64,000 nucleotides of DNA from positions 1,860,001-1,924,000 of the forward strand of contig NZ_CP090376.1 in NCBI RefSeq assembly GCF_022836875.1, written 5' to 3'. The notes beneath the pieces are model-generated. The model made no database searches. It saw only the letters and a list, made by a program, of their open reading frames with translations, and was not told the DNA's origin. Positions 34,325 to 43,020 of this stretch are shown in pieces (the first letter of the stretch is position 1; each line of letters opens with the position of its first letter). The DNA comes from Flavobacterium enshiense. Lineage in GTDB: Bacteria > Bacteroidota > Bacteroidia > Flavobacteriales > Flavobacteriaceae. Position numbers and translations under genes: made by a program.

Positions 34325-34792
34325 TTATGGTCGAGGAGTAAAACCTCCTAAGCGAATATTATTTTTTAACTGAAAATAAACCAGATAATTATAAAGCAGA
34401 TAATTTACTTCGTAACCGTAATCCGTTCCGGTATCATAATCAATATGCAGATTGAACAATTGTGAATCTAGGTTCGTTTTTGGTGAACGTACTCTATTGT
34501 TCCATTCGATTATCCAGGGAGCATTACGGCTTTCCAGTTGTTTTTGTGTATAAACCCCGCGCGGTTTAGCAGTTGATTGCAACCAGGGATTAAAACCGCC
34601 GTCGATAATTAATATCTCATACTTAATTTCTGGGTTTTTAATCCAAAGGGAGTCGCTTGCGGTATTATTAGATTTGTTTTCAGCAACAGTCTTCGCATTC
34701 GGGTTATTTTCAGCCACGGGCTTCGATGTCGAATTACATCCGAACATTATAGTAACCAAGGTTACGACAAATATGTAAATCAAGGTTTTCAT
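34325..34792 (-). CDS. Putative lipoprotein, DUF6146-like
   Basis: The 155-residue precursor starts MKTLIYIFVVTLVTIMFGC with the lipobox at Cys19, a disordered linker (NNPNAKTVAENKSNNTASDS), and a globular part (IKYEILIIDGGFNPWLQ, QKQLESRNAPWIIEWNNR, DTGTDYGYEVNYLLYNY). The arrangement is familiar from DUF6146 lipoproteins of flavobacteria; function unknown. ATG 34792 is chosen over 34852 because the signal peptide starts there. Confidence 0.75.
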   Translation of the reverse strand: MKTLIYIFVVTLVTIMFGCNSTSKPVAENNPNAKTVAENKSNNTASDSLWIKNPEIKYEILIIDGGFNPWLQSTAKPRGVYTQKQLESRNAPWIIEWNNRVRSPKTNLDSQLFNLHIDYDTGTDYGYEVNYLLYNYLVYFQLKNNIRLGGFTPRP

Positions 34793-34852
34793 CACTTCGG
34801 AATTTATTATAAAGTTACTAAAACTCAGGCAAAAGAAATATCTAATTAACAA

Positions 34853-34878
34853 AAAGCCAGACGTTAACGTCTGGCTTC
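34853..34878 (-). terminator. Terminator of the DUF937 gene
   Basis: Near-perfect palindrome AAGCCAGACGTTAACGTCTGGCTT followed on minus by TTTGTTAATT. Confidence 0.85.
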
Positions 34879-34895
34879 TAGCTGTATACTTGATT

Positions 34896-35447
34896 TTATT
34901 TTCCGAACAGTTTGCTGAGAATTCCGCTTAAAAAACCGCCACTTTTTCCGGAAACGGCTGCAGAGGCATCACTGATGTCTACTTTTCCGTCCCTGTTTTG
35001 ATCCAATCCAAACTGGCCGCCGTATTTAGTGATGGCATCCATTAATCCCTGTCCGCCTCCAATAGAGTTAACAATATCGGAAACATTAAATCCAGGCTGA
35101 TTAGGATCATTGGCCTTGCCTATTAAAGAACCTAATACGTTCGGGATCATATTCCCGGCGACATCAGATGCAGCATCAGAACTTAAACCGAATTTCTGTC
35201 CCAAATTGCCCGAAAGTTGGTCGGTCAACTGTTTTACAACAGGATTTGAAGCGTCGATATTTCCTCCATTTAATAATCCTGCAATATCGCCTACATTGCC
35301 TTGAGCTGCCATATTTTGGAGCCCTAACAAAATACTGTTCCCGGTTTCGTTCATCACGGCCTCGTTATGCTCGTTTGGAACTGACGGATTTCTAACAATG
35401 GCATCTCCACCAAATTGTTTTACTAATTCTGATATCTGATCTAACAT
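34896..35447 (-). CDS. DUF937-domain protein with EF-hand-like loop
   Basis: The 183-residue protein starts MLDQISELVKQFGGDAIV and has the glycine/asparagine-rich helical repeats of DUF937 (YidB-like): NETGNSILLGLQNMA, NIDASNPVVKQLTDQL, DAASDVAGNMIPNVLGSL. Near the C terminus DQNRDGKVDISDASA matches a DxDxDG calcium loop except for Asn at position 3. Followed by GGFLSGILSKLFGK. Cytosolic by lack of signal; no activity known. Lies downstream of serA. Confidence 0.78.
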   Translation of the reverse strand: MLDQISELVKQFGGDAIVRNPSVPNEHNEAVMNETGNSILLGLQNMAAQGNVGDIAGLLNGGNIDASNPVVKQLTDQLSGNLGQKFGLSSDAASDVAGNMIPNVLGSLIGKANDPNQPGFNVSDIVNSIGGGQGLMDAITKYGGQFGLDQNRDGKVDISDASAAVSGKSGGFLSGILSKLFGK

Positions 35448-35505
35448 TGAAATAAATTTTAAAGGTTGGATATCAAATTTAGCAAAAAATATTTACAAAT
35501 TTGAG

Positions 35506-36462
35506 TTAATCGTTCTTTAATAAACTGATAATCTGCATTGCCAGTTCTGTTCCGATTCGATCTTGGGCTTCCAACGTAGCGGCACCAATATGCGGAGTCA
35601 GGGAAATCTTAGGATGCATTAAAACCTGGATGGCAGGGGCTGGTTCTTCTTCAAAAACATCCAAACCTGCGAAAAGTACCTTTTCTTCGTCAAGGGCATC
35701 AATTAAAGCTACTTCATCAATTACACCACCTCTTGCACAATTAACGATACCAACGCCGTTTTTCATCATTGCAAATTCTTCACGTCCGATTAAGTGATCA
35801 CCTACGGCAGGTGTGTGAACAGTTATGAAATCAGAATGTTTGAAGATATCTTCCAAAGGTTCTGTTTCGATGTTTACATTGATGAACTGACCGTTATAGA
35901 AATCTACTTTGATTACTGCTTCGTCCACGTGTTTGTCTGTTGCCAGAACTTTCATTCCCAAGCCAAGCGCCATTCTAGCCACTTCACGTCCGATACGGCC
36001 AAAACCAATGATTCCGATTGTTTTTCCGCGAAGTTCAATTCCGTTTGCATAGGCTTTTTTCAGATTATTGAATTGAGAATCACCTTCCAAAGGCATGTTT
36101 CTGTTGGCATCATGTAAAAAACGGACTCCGGAGAATAAGTGAGCGAAAACCAATTCAGCCACCGATTCCGAAGAAGAAGCCGGTGTATTGATTACGTGAA
36201 TCCCTTTTTCTACTGCATGATCCACGTCGATATTGTCCATTCCAACACCACCGCGCCCGATTATTTTTAAAGAAGGACAGTTATCTATAATATCTTTGCG
36301 TACTTTGGTTGCGCTGCGAACTAAAAGTACCGAAATGTTATTGTTGTTGATATAATTGGCAACTTGTTCTTGTGCCACTTTGGTTGTTATAACTTCAAAT
36401 CCAGCTTTTTCAAGAGCGATGACACCGCTTTCTGATAGACCGTCGTTTGCTAATATTTTCAT
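35506..36462 (-). CDS. serA: D-3-phosphoglycerate dehydrogenase
   Basis: First enzyme of serine synthesis, oxidising 3-phosphoglycerate to phosphohydroxypyruvate with NAD. The 318-residue protein shows the Rossmann motif GIIGFGRIGREVARMALG, catalytic Arg in NCARGGVID, Glu in FEEEPAP and His in LTPHIGAATLEA. It is the short form, without an ACT regulatory domain, so no serine feedback site is visible. Downstream of serC on the same strand, 116 bp apart; the gap carries a long polypurine run (36481-36519). Confidence 0.93.
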   Translation of the reverse strand: MKILANDGLSESGVIALEKAGFEVITTKVAQEQVANYINNNNISVLLVRSATKVRKDIIDNCPSLKIIGRGGVGMDNIDVDHAVEKGIHVINTPASSSESVAELVFAHLFSGVRFLHDANRNMPLEGDSQFNNLKKAYANGIELRGKTIGIIGFGRIGREVARMALGLGMKVLATDKHVDEAVIKVDFYNGQFINVNIETEPLEDIFKHSDFITVHTPAVGDHLIGREEFAMMKNGVGIVNCARGGVIDEVALIDALDEEKVLFAGLDVFEEEPAPAIQVLMHPKISLTPHIGAATLEAQDRIGTELAMQIISLLKND

Positions 36463-36480
36463 TTTTTTATTTTGTTAATT

Positions 36481-36556
36481 AAGGAAAGAGGAAGGGAAAA
36501 GGGATAAGGGAAAAGAAAACTTTCAAATAAAGCTTCTTCTTCCTCCCTTCCTTCCG
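36481..36556. repeat. Polypurine run then polypyrimidine run between serC and serA
   Basis: On plus, 36481-36519 is almost pure A/G (for example AAGGAAAGAGGAAGGGAAAA), and 36534-36555 is almost pure C/T (CTTCTTCTTCCTCCCTTCC). The two could fold back on each other as an imperfect hairpin in the serC-serA message, or form non-B DNA. Confidence 0.45.
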
Positions 36557-36578
36557 ATGTTTGCTTTCTGTTATCTGA

Positions 36579-37652
36579 TTACTGAATACTTTTTTCTAAT
36601 TCTTTCATCACATCAACCAAAACCTGAACGCTTTCAATCGGCAATGCGTTGTACATCGAAGCCCTGTAACCACCTACAGAACGATGCCCGGGGATTCCTG
36701 AAATACCGGCTGCTTTCCACATTGAATCGAAAAGTTCCTTATGATTTTCATCGTTCAATACGAAGGTCGCATTCATGTTTGAGCGGTCTTCCTTTACGGT
36801 AGTTCCTCTGAAAAGTGGGTTTCTGTCTATTTCTTCGTAAAGAAGTTTGGCTTTAGCTTCATTGACTTTTTCAATTGCGGGTATTCCGCCAAGGTTTTTT
36901 AGCCATTGTAAGGTAAGAAGTGATGTGTATACTGCAAAAACAGCTGGGGTATTGTACATACTTTCCTTTTCAATATGCTGCTGATAGTTCATGATATTCG
37001 GAATGGCTCTTCCGGTTTTGCCAAGAAGGTCTTCTTTTACGACAATCAACGTTGTACCGGCAGGGCCCATGTTTTTCTGTGCTCCGGCATAAATCAAATC
37101 GAATTTTGAAAAATCTAAAGTTCTTGAAAAAATATCCGAACTCATGTCACAAACCATTGGGACATTAGTCTCCGGAAAACTTTTCATTTGTGTTCCGAAA
37201 ATAGTGTTGTTGCTGGTGCAGTGGAAATAATCAGCATCCGCTGGAATGGAATATTCTTTTGGAATATAAACGTAATTGTCCGGTTTAGAAGAAGCTACTA
37301 CTACTGTTTCGCCGAACGGTTTCGCTTCTTTAATAGCGTTGTTGGCCCAGGTTCCGGTGTCAAGATAGGCTGCTTTTCCGTTAACTTTCATTAAGTTGTA
37401 AGGTATCCGTAAAAATTCCATACTTGCACCTCCTTGTAAAAACAAGGCCTGATAACCTTTTCCTGTTAACCCTAACAGTTCCAAAGCCAATGCCCTGGCT
37501 TCCTCCATTACGGCAACGAAAGCTTTGTCTCTATGGGAAATTTCCAAAATGGACAATCCCATACCATTGAAATCCAATACTGCTTGTGATGCTTTTTCAA
37601 ATACTTCCTGAGGCAGAATACACGGCCCGGCGCTGAAATTATGTTTTTTCAT
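36579..37652 (-). CDS. serC: Phosphoserine aminotransferase
   Basis: Second enzyme of serine synthesis, transferring the amino group from glutamate to phosphohydroxypyruvate with PLP; it also serves the PLP pathway where present. The 357-residue protein begins KHNFSAGPCILPQEVFEKA, the serC N terminus, has LFLQGGASMEF, the PLP-Lys region IYAGAQKNMGPAGTTL (Lys in AQKN) and SGIPGHRSVGGYRASMYN at the end. It follows the HAD-like gene by 3 bp and precedes serA, an organised serine operon. Confidence 0.95.
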   Translation of the reverse strand: MKKHNFSAGPCILPQEVFEKASQAVLDFNGMGLSILEISHRDKAFVAVMEEARALALELLGLTGKGYQALFLQGGASMEFLRIPYNLMKVNGKAAYLDTGTWANNAIKEAKPFGETVVVASSKPDNYVYIPKEYSIPADADYFHCTSNNTIFGTQMKSFPETNVPMVCDMSSDIFSRTLDFSKFDLIYAGAQKNMGPAGTTLIVVKEDLLGKTGRAIPNIMNYQQHIEKESMYNTPAVFAVYTSLLTLQWLKNLGGIPAIEKVNEAKAKLLYEEIDRNPLFRGTTVKEDRSNMNATFVLNDENHKELFDSMWKAAGISGIPGHRSVGGYRASMYNALPIESVQVLVDVMKELEKSIQ

Positions 37653-37655
37653 TAT

Positions 37656-38057
37656 TTAGTCGTTAAAAACCTGGATTACTGCTTCTTTTTCTATCAATTC
37701 GGTAAACTTACCATTAAAACGGGTTGCTTTCACCAGGTGGTTGTCAATCCAGTGATAATTTCCGCCTCTTGGTTTACCAAATAAAATACTGTGGAATCGG
37801 AATCCGTGTTTGTTCAGCCATTGCGTGGTTACTTCGCGGTGTTCTTCTGTTCTTGAGGTAAAGAAACAAATCCTATGGCCTTCATCATACCATTTGTTGA
37901 TGGTTTCCAGGGCATCGGGAAATGGCTCGCAGGTTGCCATTCTTTCGGGTTGTTCGTTGGGAACGTCTTCCGTAATTGTACCGTCAATGTCAATGAGGTA
38001 GTTCTTAATCCCGTCTGGTAAAACAGGACTAATGTTGTCTTTGTGTTGTAGTTGCAT
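37656..38057 (-). CDS. HAD-superfamily hydrolase-like protein, first gene of the serine operon
   Basis: The 133-residue protein has the HAD motif I YLIDIDGTITEDVPNE (DxDGT), motif II in CFFTSRTEEH and YHWIDNH near the end in the position of the acidic loop. Relatives are sometimes labelled phosphoheptose isomerase, which the motifs do not support. It precedes serC by 3 bp; phosphoserine phosphatases are HAD enzymes, but this protein is short and lacks the SerB cap, so a role in serine synthesis is only a possibility. Start at 38057 is fixed by a -7 box just upstream. Confidence 0.72.
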   Translation of the reverse strand: MQLQHKDNISPVLPDGIKNYLIDIDGTITEDVPNEQPERMATCEPFPDALETINKWYDEGHRICFFTSRTEEHREVTTQWLNKHGFRFHSILFGKPRGGNYHWIDNHLVKATRFNGKFTELIEKEAVIQVFND

Positions 38058-38080
38058 TAGAGTTGTGTGTTTAATGCAAG

Positions 38081-38088
38081 CAAATTTA
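38081..38088 (-). promoter_or_regulatory. -7 promoter element of the HAD-serC-serA operon
   Basis: Minus strand TAAATTTG fits TAnnTTTG; start near 38074, 17 nt before ATG 38057. Rejects the upstream ATG at 38123. Confidence 0.55.
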
Positions 38089-38158
38089 AAAAATAAACCG
38101 AAATTATTTATGAAAAAACACAAATGGGATAATTATTATCATTTTCGGGGCTAAAATG

Positions 38159-39217
38159 CTATATTTTTAATAAAAATGAAATGGTATCGATATTATCAGC
38201 ATAATCACATAATTTTGGTTTTTGTGATTTTCCGAAGGAAATACTGTGATTTGTCAAATTATTTGACACAATACATTGGATTTTTTCAGAATCTTCTAAA
38301 AGTCTGCTTTTTATGGCTTCCAAATCGTCGTAATATTCATAAAAGACAGAAGAAATAGGGGAAGCATAACCCGGATCTTCTTTTAAAGTCAAAAATTCGT
38401 TATCCAAAAGTTTAAAAAGACTCATTAAGAATACTGCTTTGTTGTAATCGTAATTGTTGGCATACTTTTCATAATGAATAATGTCTCCGTATTTATATAT
38501 AGATTCAAAAAACATTTTGAAATCGTATCCTCTGGGGACAAAAAGCTTGGAAACATTTCGGCATCCTAAACCAAAATACCTGAAAATATCTTCTCCCAAT
38601 GCTTCTAAATCTTCTTTGGATTCTTTTCCGTTTAGAACTGCGACAGAATTTCGGTTTTTACGGATAATGCTCGGCACATCTTTGAAATAGTACTCGAAAT
38701 AACGTGCCGTATTGTTGCTTCCGGTAGCAATTACTGCGTCAAAATTTTCCAATTTCCCTTCAACAAAAGTGATGCTGTCAGCCATTTCAGGAGCTACGGC
38801 GATGAGATAATCGGCTAAAAAAGGAAGTAACTTCTGATCGTTGGAAGATGTTTTTATCAATACGTTATGACCAGAAATCAATACGCTTAAAAAATCATGA
38901 AAACCAACTAGCGGAATGTTGCCGGCTAGAATTAACCCGACAGTTTTTGGCTGAACATTTGAAAGATCATAGGGCGATAACCATTCGTTAAGGCTCTCTT
39001 CTGTTAATGCTTCTGCCCATGAATCGATAGCATAATGTACCTGTTCCGGTGTAAACCAACCATTGTGACTTTGTGATAATGCAATCAGGTCGATAAACTT
39101 ATCAAAAAACAAATCATTGTATAAAACACCTTCTTTTTTAGCAGAGTTATCCAATGAAAACTGGCTTAAAAATTTGCCTAATTCTATGAAAGCTGATTTT
39201 TTCTGATTAAGGTCCAT
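38159..39217 (-). CDS. LuxC-family acyl-CoA reductase
   Basis: The 352-residue protein matches the acyl-CoA reductase (LuxC) family: NVQPKTVGLILAGNIPLVGF (dinucleotide site), LIKTSSNDQKLLPFL, ATGSNNTARYFEYYF, IRKNRNSVAVL and GLGCRNVSKLFVP with the catalytic Cys. LuxC reduces acyl-CoA or acyl-enzyme to aldehyde with NADPH. There is no luxE, luxD or luciferase nearby, so bioluminescence is not implied; a fatty aldehyde for lipid or wax synthesis is plausible. Divergent from a ferredoxin gene, with interleaved promoters, suggesting linked control. Confidence 0.85.
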   Translation of the reverse strand: MDLNQKKSAFIELGKFLSQFSLDNSAKKEGVLYNDLFFDKFIDLIALSQSHNGWFTPEQVHYAIDSWAEALTEESLNEWLSPYDLSNVQPKTVGLILAGNIPLVGFHDFLSVLISGHNVLIKTSSNDQKLLPFLADYLIAVAPEMADSITFVEGKLENFDAVIATGSNNTARYFEYYFKDVPSIIRKNRNSVAVLNGKESKEDLEALGEDIFRYFGLGCRNVSKLFVPRGYDFKMFFESIYKYGDIIHYEKYANNYDYNKAVFLMSLFKLLDNEFLTLKEDPGYASPISSVFYEYYDDLEAIKSRLLEDSEKIQCIVSNNLTNHSISFGKSQKPKLCDYADNIDTISFLLKI

Positions 39218-39221
39218 ATAA

Positions 39222-39253
39222 TTTGTTTATGATAGGTTTTGATTGTAATTTTG
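39222..39253 (+). promoter_or_regulatory. Promoter of the ferredoxin gene
   Basis: -33 TTTG (39222-39225), 20-bp spacer, -7 TAATTTTG (39246-39253). Start near 39260, leader about 26 nt. Confidence 0.65.
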
Positions 39254-39255
39254 TG

Positions 39256-39263
39256 CAAATTTA
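39256..39263 (-). promoter_or_regulatory. -7 promoter element of the acyl-CoA reductase gene
   Basis: Minus strand TAAATTTG fits TAnnTTTG; start near 39249, about 32 nt before ATG 39217. It lies only 2 bp from the divergent ferredoxin -7 element, so the two promoters overlap. Confidence 0.5.
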
Positions 39264-39285
39264 CGCTTAATAATTAATATACGCT

Positions 39286-39636
39286 ATGGCAATCATAATA
39301 ACAGACGAATGTATCAACTGCGGGGCCTGTGAACCGGAGTGTCCAAATACTGCAATATATGAAGGAGCAGACGATTGGCGATACAAAGACGGAACAACTT
39401 TAAGAGGTAAAATCGTACTTCCAGACGGAACAGAAGTGGATGCAGACGCTCCACAAACGCCTATTTCGGATGACATTTACTTCATTGTTCCAGGAAAATG
39501 TACGGAATGTAAAGGATTCCATGAAGAGCCGCAATGTGCTGCCGTTTGTCCGGTAGATTGTTGTGTGCCGGACGATAATCATGTGGAAGACGAAGAAACG
39601 TTGTTAAACAGACAAGCATTTTTGCATAACGAATAA
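39286..39636 (+). CDS. Two-cluster [4Fe-4S] ferredoxin
   Basis: The 116-residue protein opens [19 protein letters not shown] (CxxCxxCxxxCP, cluster I), with a 40-residue insertion, and then [20 protein letters not shown] (CxxC-x8-CxxxCP, cluster II), the Alvin-type ferredoxin layout. Eight clustered cysteines give two low-potential [4Fe-4S] centres. The acidic C terminus ([12 protein letters not shown]) is typical. A soluble electron carrier; partner unknown. It is divergent from the acyl-CoA reductase gene. Confidence 0.93.
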   Translation: MAIIITDECINCGACEPECPNTAIYEGADDWRYKDGTTLRGKIVLPDGTEVDADAPQTPISDDIYFIVPGKCTECKGFHEEPQCAAVCPVDCCVPDDNHVEDEETLLNRQAFLHNE

Positions 39637-39659
39637 GTTTCTTTTTAGAGATTACTTAA

Positions 39660-39697
39660 TAGCCTGAATAGTTGGATGACTTTTTAGGCTTTTTTGT
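39660..39697 (+). terminator. Terminator of the ferredoxin gene
   Basis: AGCCT / AGGCT stem with a long loop, followed by TTTTTTG. Moderate; stem short. Confidence 0.55.
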
Positions 39698-39782
39698 TGA
39701 TTTTTTTTAAACTATTTTTCATTTGAATTTACCGGAATAACATTCCAGTATTTTCAAAATTCCATTGATATGAAAAACAAAA

Positions 39783-39820
39783 AAAAACCGCCCTGCAAAA
39801 TGCAAAAAGCGGTTTTTTAA
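39783..39820 (-). terminator. Terminator of the beta-oxidation operon
   Basis: AAAACCGC / GCGGTTTT stem containing an inner TGCA-rich loop, T-run on the minus side, placed 40 bp after the acyl-CoA dehydrogenase stop. Confidence 0.8.
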
Positions 39821-39859
39821 ACAAACTAAACCAATTTTCAAGTCAGTTAACCCTTCGGA

Positions 39860-41656
39860 TTAAAAGCAGTAAGCGTTTTTAGCCACAACTTTGGCAGCGA
39901 TAGTTTCTCTTAAAGCCGCTACGTTTGGCATGTTTGTGTATTTTGTGAATCGGCGTAATCCCATTAACATCATTCGTTGTTCATCGCCTTCGGCAAAAGA
40001 GACGATACCTTCTTTCCCTTTTTGAGTGATGATGTCTACAGCATGGTATAAATACAATTGTGCCATTGCAATTTGTTCTTTTACATTTTCAGCTCCTTTT
40101 GATTTTGCTAACTTTTCGGTTCTCAGGATGGTACTTTCTGCCATGTAAATTTCGATCAGCATATCAGCAGCAGCCAGTAGCAGTTGTTGGTGTGCTTCTA
40201 AATCAGGACCATATTTCTGAACCGCAGAACCTGCAACCATTAAAAAGGCTTTTTTCAGCTTTCCAATCATTTCTTTTTCTTCGGCAAACAATTCGGAATG
40301 ATCCGGCATATCAAAAGAAGGGATTCCCATTAATTCCTCAGCAACTTTCATTGCAGGTCCGAGCAAATCAACATGTCCTTTCATTGCTTTTTTAATTAAC
40401 ATCCCCACGGAAAGCATACGGTTTATTTCGTTGGTGCCTTCATAAATACGTGCAATACGCGAATCTCTCCAGGCAGCTTCCATAGGCGTGTCTTCAGAGA
40501 ATCCCATACCTCCAAAGACCTGGATGCCTTCATCGGTACAGTTTTGTAAGTCTTCAGAAACAGCAACTTTAAGGATGGAACATTCTATGGCAAACTCTTC
40601 AACTCCTTTTAATTCGGCTTCCTGATGGGAATTTCCTTCAGCTTCACGCGCATTGATTCTTTCTTCGATACTGCCAGTGGCACGGTATGTTGCACTTTCG
40701 CCGGCATAACATGAAGCAGACATCTCTGCAATTTTAGAACGAATTGCCCCGAAATTGGCTATAGGCGTGTTAAACTGCATTCTTTCGTTAGCGTATTTTA
40801 CAGCTCCGGAAATAGTTCGGCGTTGCGCATCTAAGCAGGCGGCAGCCAATTTGATACGGCCAACGTTTAAAGCATTCATGGCAATTTTGAAACCTTCTCC
40901 GCGACCGGCCAGCATATTTTCAGCAGGAACTACTGTATCGCTGAAAAATACCTGACGGGTAGAAGAGGAGCGAATTCCTAATTTGTGTTCTTCCTCGCCA
41001 AGAGTGATTCCGTTTGGATTGGCAGGATCATATTCCACGATGAATCCGGTAATATTTTTATCGTGTTCGATACGTGCAAAAACAATCATCAGGCGACAGA
41101 AACCGGCATTGGAAATCCACATTTTCTGTCCGTTGATTTTATAGGTTTTTCCGTCGGCTGAAAGTTCTGCTCTCGTTTTTCCGGAATTAGCATCCGAACC
41201 GGCATCCGGCTCTGTCAGACAGTAGGAACCAAACCATTCTCCGGTGGCTAATTTCGGAACGTATTTTTGTTTCTGTTCTTCGGTTCCGTATAAGGTGATA
41301 GGCAATGTACCAATCCCGGTATGTGCTCCAAAAGCGGTCGAGAACGAACCGGTCGCACCCGAGATATAATCACAAACCAACACTGTATTGGAGAATCCCA
41401 TACCTAATCCGCCATATTCTTCCGGAACGGCTACGCTTAGAAAACCAAGTTCTCCGGCTTTCTTCATACACTCTTCGGTATAGGCGTAATTTTTTTGTTC
41501 AAATTTATCTTTATGAGCCCAAAGTTCTTTATCGACAAACTCTTTTACTGAGTCGCGCATCATAATCTGATCTTCTGTGAAATCTTCCGGCGTGAAAACA
41601 GTTTCACATTTGGTTTCTTTGACAAGGAATTGACCTCCTCTGGTGATATCTTCCAT
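39860..41656 (-). CDS. Acyl-CoA dehydrogenase (about 600 residues, long form)
   Basis: FAD enzyme that introduces the alpha-beta double bond in beta-oxidation. The protein begins MEDITRGGQFLVKETKC, has the FAD-binding CLTEPDAGSDANSG and KMWISNAGFC, GFSEDTPMEAAWRDSRIARI with IYEGTNEINRML, and a C-terminal extension of about 180 residues typical of Bacteroidetes long-chain forms (as in the VLCAD-like group). ATG 41689 is an alternative that repeats MEDI; 41656 matches relatives better. Last gene of the HCDH-thiolase-dehydrogenase set, 118 bp after the thiolase, with an extragenic inverted repeat in the gap. Confidence 0.92.
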   Translation of the reverse strand: MEDITRGGQFLVKETKCETVFTPEDFTEDQIMMRDSVKEFVDKELWAHKDKFEQKNYAYTEECMKKAGELGFLSVAVPEEYGGLGMGFSNTVLVCDYISGATGSFSTAFGAHTGIGTLPITLYGTEEQKQKYVPKLATGEWFGSYCLTEPDAGSDANSGKTRAELSADGKTYKINGQKMWISNAGFCRLMIVFARIEHDKNITGFIVEYDPANPNGITLGEEEHKLGIRSSSTRQVFFSDTVVPAENMLAGRGEGFKIAMNALNVGRIKLAAACLDAQRRTISGAVKYANERMQFNTPIANFGAIRSKIAEMSASCYAGESATYRATGSIEERINAREAEGNSHQEAELKGVEEFAIECSILKVAVSEDLQNCTDEGIQVFGGMGFSEDTPMEAAWRDSRIARIYEGTNEINRMLSVGMLIKKAMKGHVDLLGPAMKVAEELMGIPSFDMPDHSELFAEEKEMIGKLKKAFLMVAGSAVQKYGPDLEAHQQLLLAAADMLIEIYMAESTILRTEKLAKSKGAENVKEQIAMAQLYLYHAVDIITQKGKEGIVSFAEGDEQRMMLMGLRRFTKYTNMPNVAALRETIAAKVVAKNAYCF

Positions 41657-41714
41657 GGTTTTTTTGTTTTGTATTAGAATATCTTCCATAGTTTTTAAAT
41701 TTTTTTTCTCAAAC

Positions 41715-41791
41715 TTGTCATTTCGACGAAAGAGAAATCACGTTATACAATGTTTTTACTTTATGAAGTTCCTCCTTCGTCAGAAAGACAG
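41715..41791. repeat. Imperfect inverted repeat of the TCATTTCGACGAA type
   Basis: Left arm 41715-41740 (TTGTCATTTCGACGAAAGAG...) and right arm 41766-41791, whose reverse complement reads CTGTCTTTCTGACGAAGGAG... The arms match at most positions around GACGAA and would fold as a hairpin of about 26 bp with a 25-nt loop. It lies between thiolase and acyl-CoA dehydrogenase genes and resembles a flavobacterial extragenic repeat family. Confidence 0.55.
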
Positions 41792-41807
41792 AAAGGAGAA
41801 GTGTTTA

Positions 41808-42989
41808 TTATAATAACTCGTAAATTCCTGCGGTTCCCTGGCCAGTTCCCACACACATGGTCACCATTCCGTATTTGTTCCCACGACGTTTCATTTCGTC
41901 GAACAACTGAACAGAAAGTTTAGCACCGGTACAACCCAGTGGGTGACCCAAAGCAATAGCGCCACCATTTACGTTTACGATATCGGGATTTAATCCCAAT
42001 TCACGGATAACGGCTAAAGATTGCGATGCAAATGCTTCGTTCAATTCGATTAATTCGATGTCTTTTAATTGCATACCGGCTTGTTTTACGGCTTTCGGAA
42101 TGGCTTTTACAGGACCGATTCCCATAATTCTTGGCTCAACACCCGAAGAAGCGAAATTTACCAAGCGTGCAATCGGTTCGAGGTTTAATTCTTTTACCAA
42201 TTCTTCCGACATTACCAGTACGAATGCCGCACCGTCACTCATTTGTGAAGAGTTTCCTGCTGTGACCGAACCCTCGGCAGCAAAAACAGGTTTTAATTTC
42301 GCTAATGCATCGTTATTTGTATCTGCTCTCGGGCCTTCATCTTTAGTAACAACATAAGATTTGGCTGCTTTTTTGCCATTGTCGTCGATATAAATCTGTT
42401 CAATGGTAATCGGTACGATTTGCTTGTCGAACTTACCTTCTGCCTGTGCTTTTAAGGCTTTCTGGTGTGAGTTGTATGCAAACTCATCCTGATCTTCACG
42501 GGAAACATTGAATTGTTTGGCGACAGCTTCGGCTGTCAGTCCCATTCCCCAGTAATAATCTTCATGTCCGGCAGCTGCGGCTTTGTAATCCGGAGTGGGT
42601 TTGTAACCTCCCATCGGAATATAACTCATGCTTTCGGCACCACCGGCAATGATACAGTGCGCCATTCCGGCCTGGATTTTAGCAGTCGCCATCCCGATTG
42701 TTTCAATTCCCGAAGCACAATAACGGTTTATGGTCACTCCCGGGACATCATCGATTTTTAGTCCCATCAAAGAGATTAATCGGGCCATGTTTAAACCTTG
42801 TTCGGCTTCCGGCATGGCGTTTCCAACCATCACATCATCGATTCGGGTTTTGTCGAAATCCGGCAGTTCGTTCATCATGTGCTCGATGGTTTCGGCTGCC
42901 AGTTCATCAGGTCTTTTAAAGCGGAACACTCCTTTTGGCGCTTTACCAACGGCGGTTCTGTATGCTTTTACTATATATGCTGTTTTCAT
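41808..42989 (-). CDS. fadA: Acetyl-CoA C-acyltransferase (3-ketoacyl-CoA thiolase)
   Basis: Final step of beta-oxidation: cleaves 3-ketoacyl-CoA with CoA to acetyl-CoA. The 393-residue protein starts MKTAYIVKAYRTAVGKAP and has the thiolase active sites: NRYCASGIETIGMAT (nucleophile Cys, about 90), GHPLGCTGAKL (His near 350) and MCVGTGQG (second Cys near 380). Second structural gene of the beta-oxidation set, 92 bp after the HCDH/ECH gene; an inverted repeat (43021-43052) lies in the gap. Confidence 0.95.
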   Translation of the reverse strand: MKTAYIVKAYRTAVGKAPKGVFRFKRPDELAAETIEHMMNELPDFDKTRIDDVMVGNAMPEAEQGLNMARLISLMGLKIDDVPGVTINRYCASGIETIGMATAKIQAGMAHCIIAGGAESMSYIPMGGYKPTPDYKAAAAGHEDYYWGMGLTAEAVAKQFNVSREDQDEFAYNSHQKALKAQAEGKFDKQIVPITIEQIYIDDNGKKAAKSYVVTKDEGPRADTNNDALAKLKPVFAAEGSVTAGNSSQMSDGAAFVLVMSEELVKELNLEPIARLVNFASSGVEPRIMGIGPVKAIPKAVKQAGMQLKDIELIELNEAFASQSLAVIRELGLNPDIVNVNGGAIALGHPLGCTGAKLSVQLFDEMKRRGNKYGMVTMCVGTGQGTAGIYELL

Positions 42990-43020
42990 TATTTTAGATT
43001 TTAAATTTTAAATCATTTGC

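Noticed and set aside
38159..39217. Bioluminescence (lux) operon
   Set aside because: Only a LuxC-type reductase is present; no luciferase or luxE.
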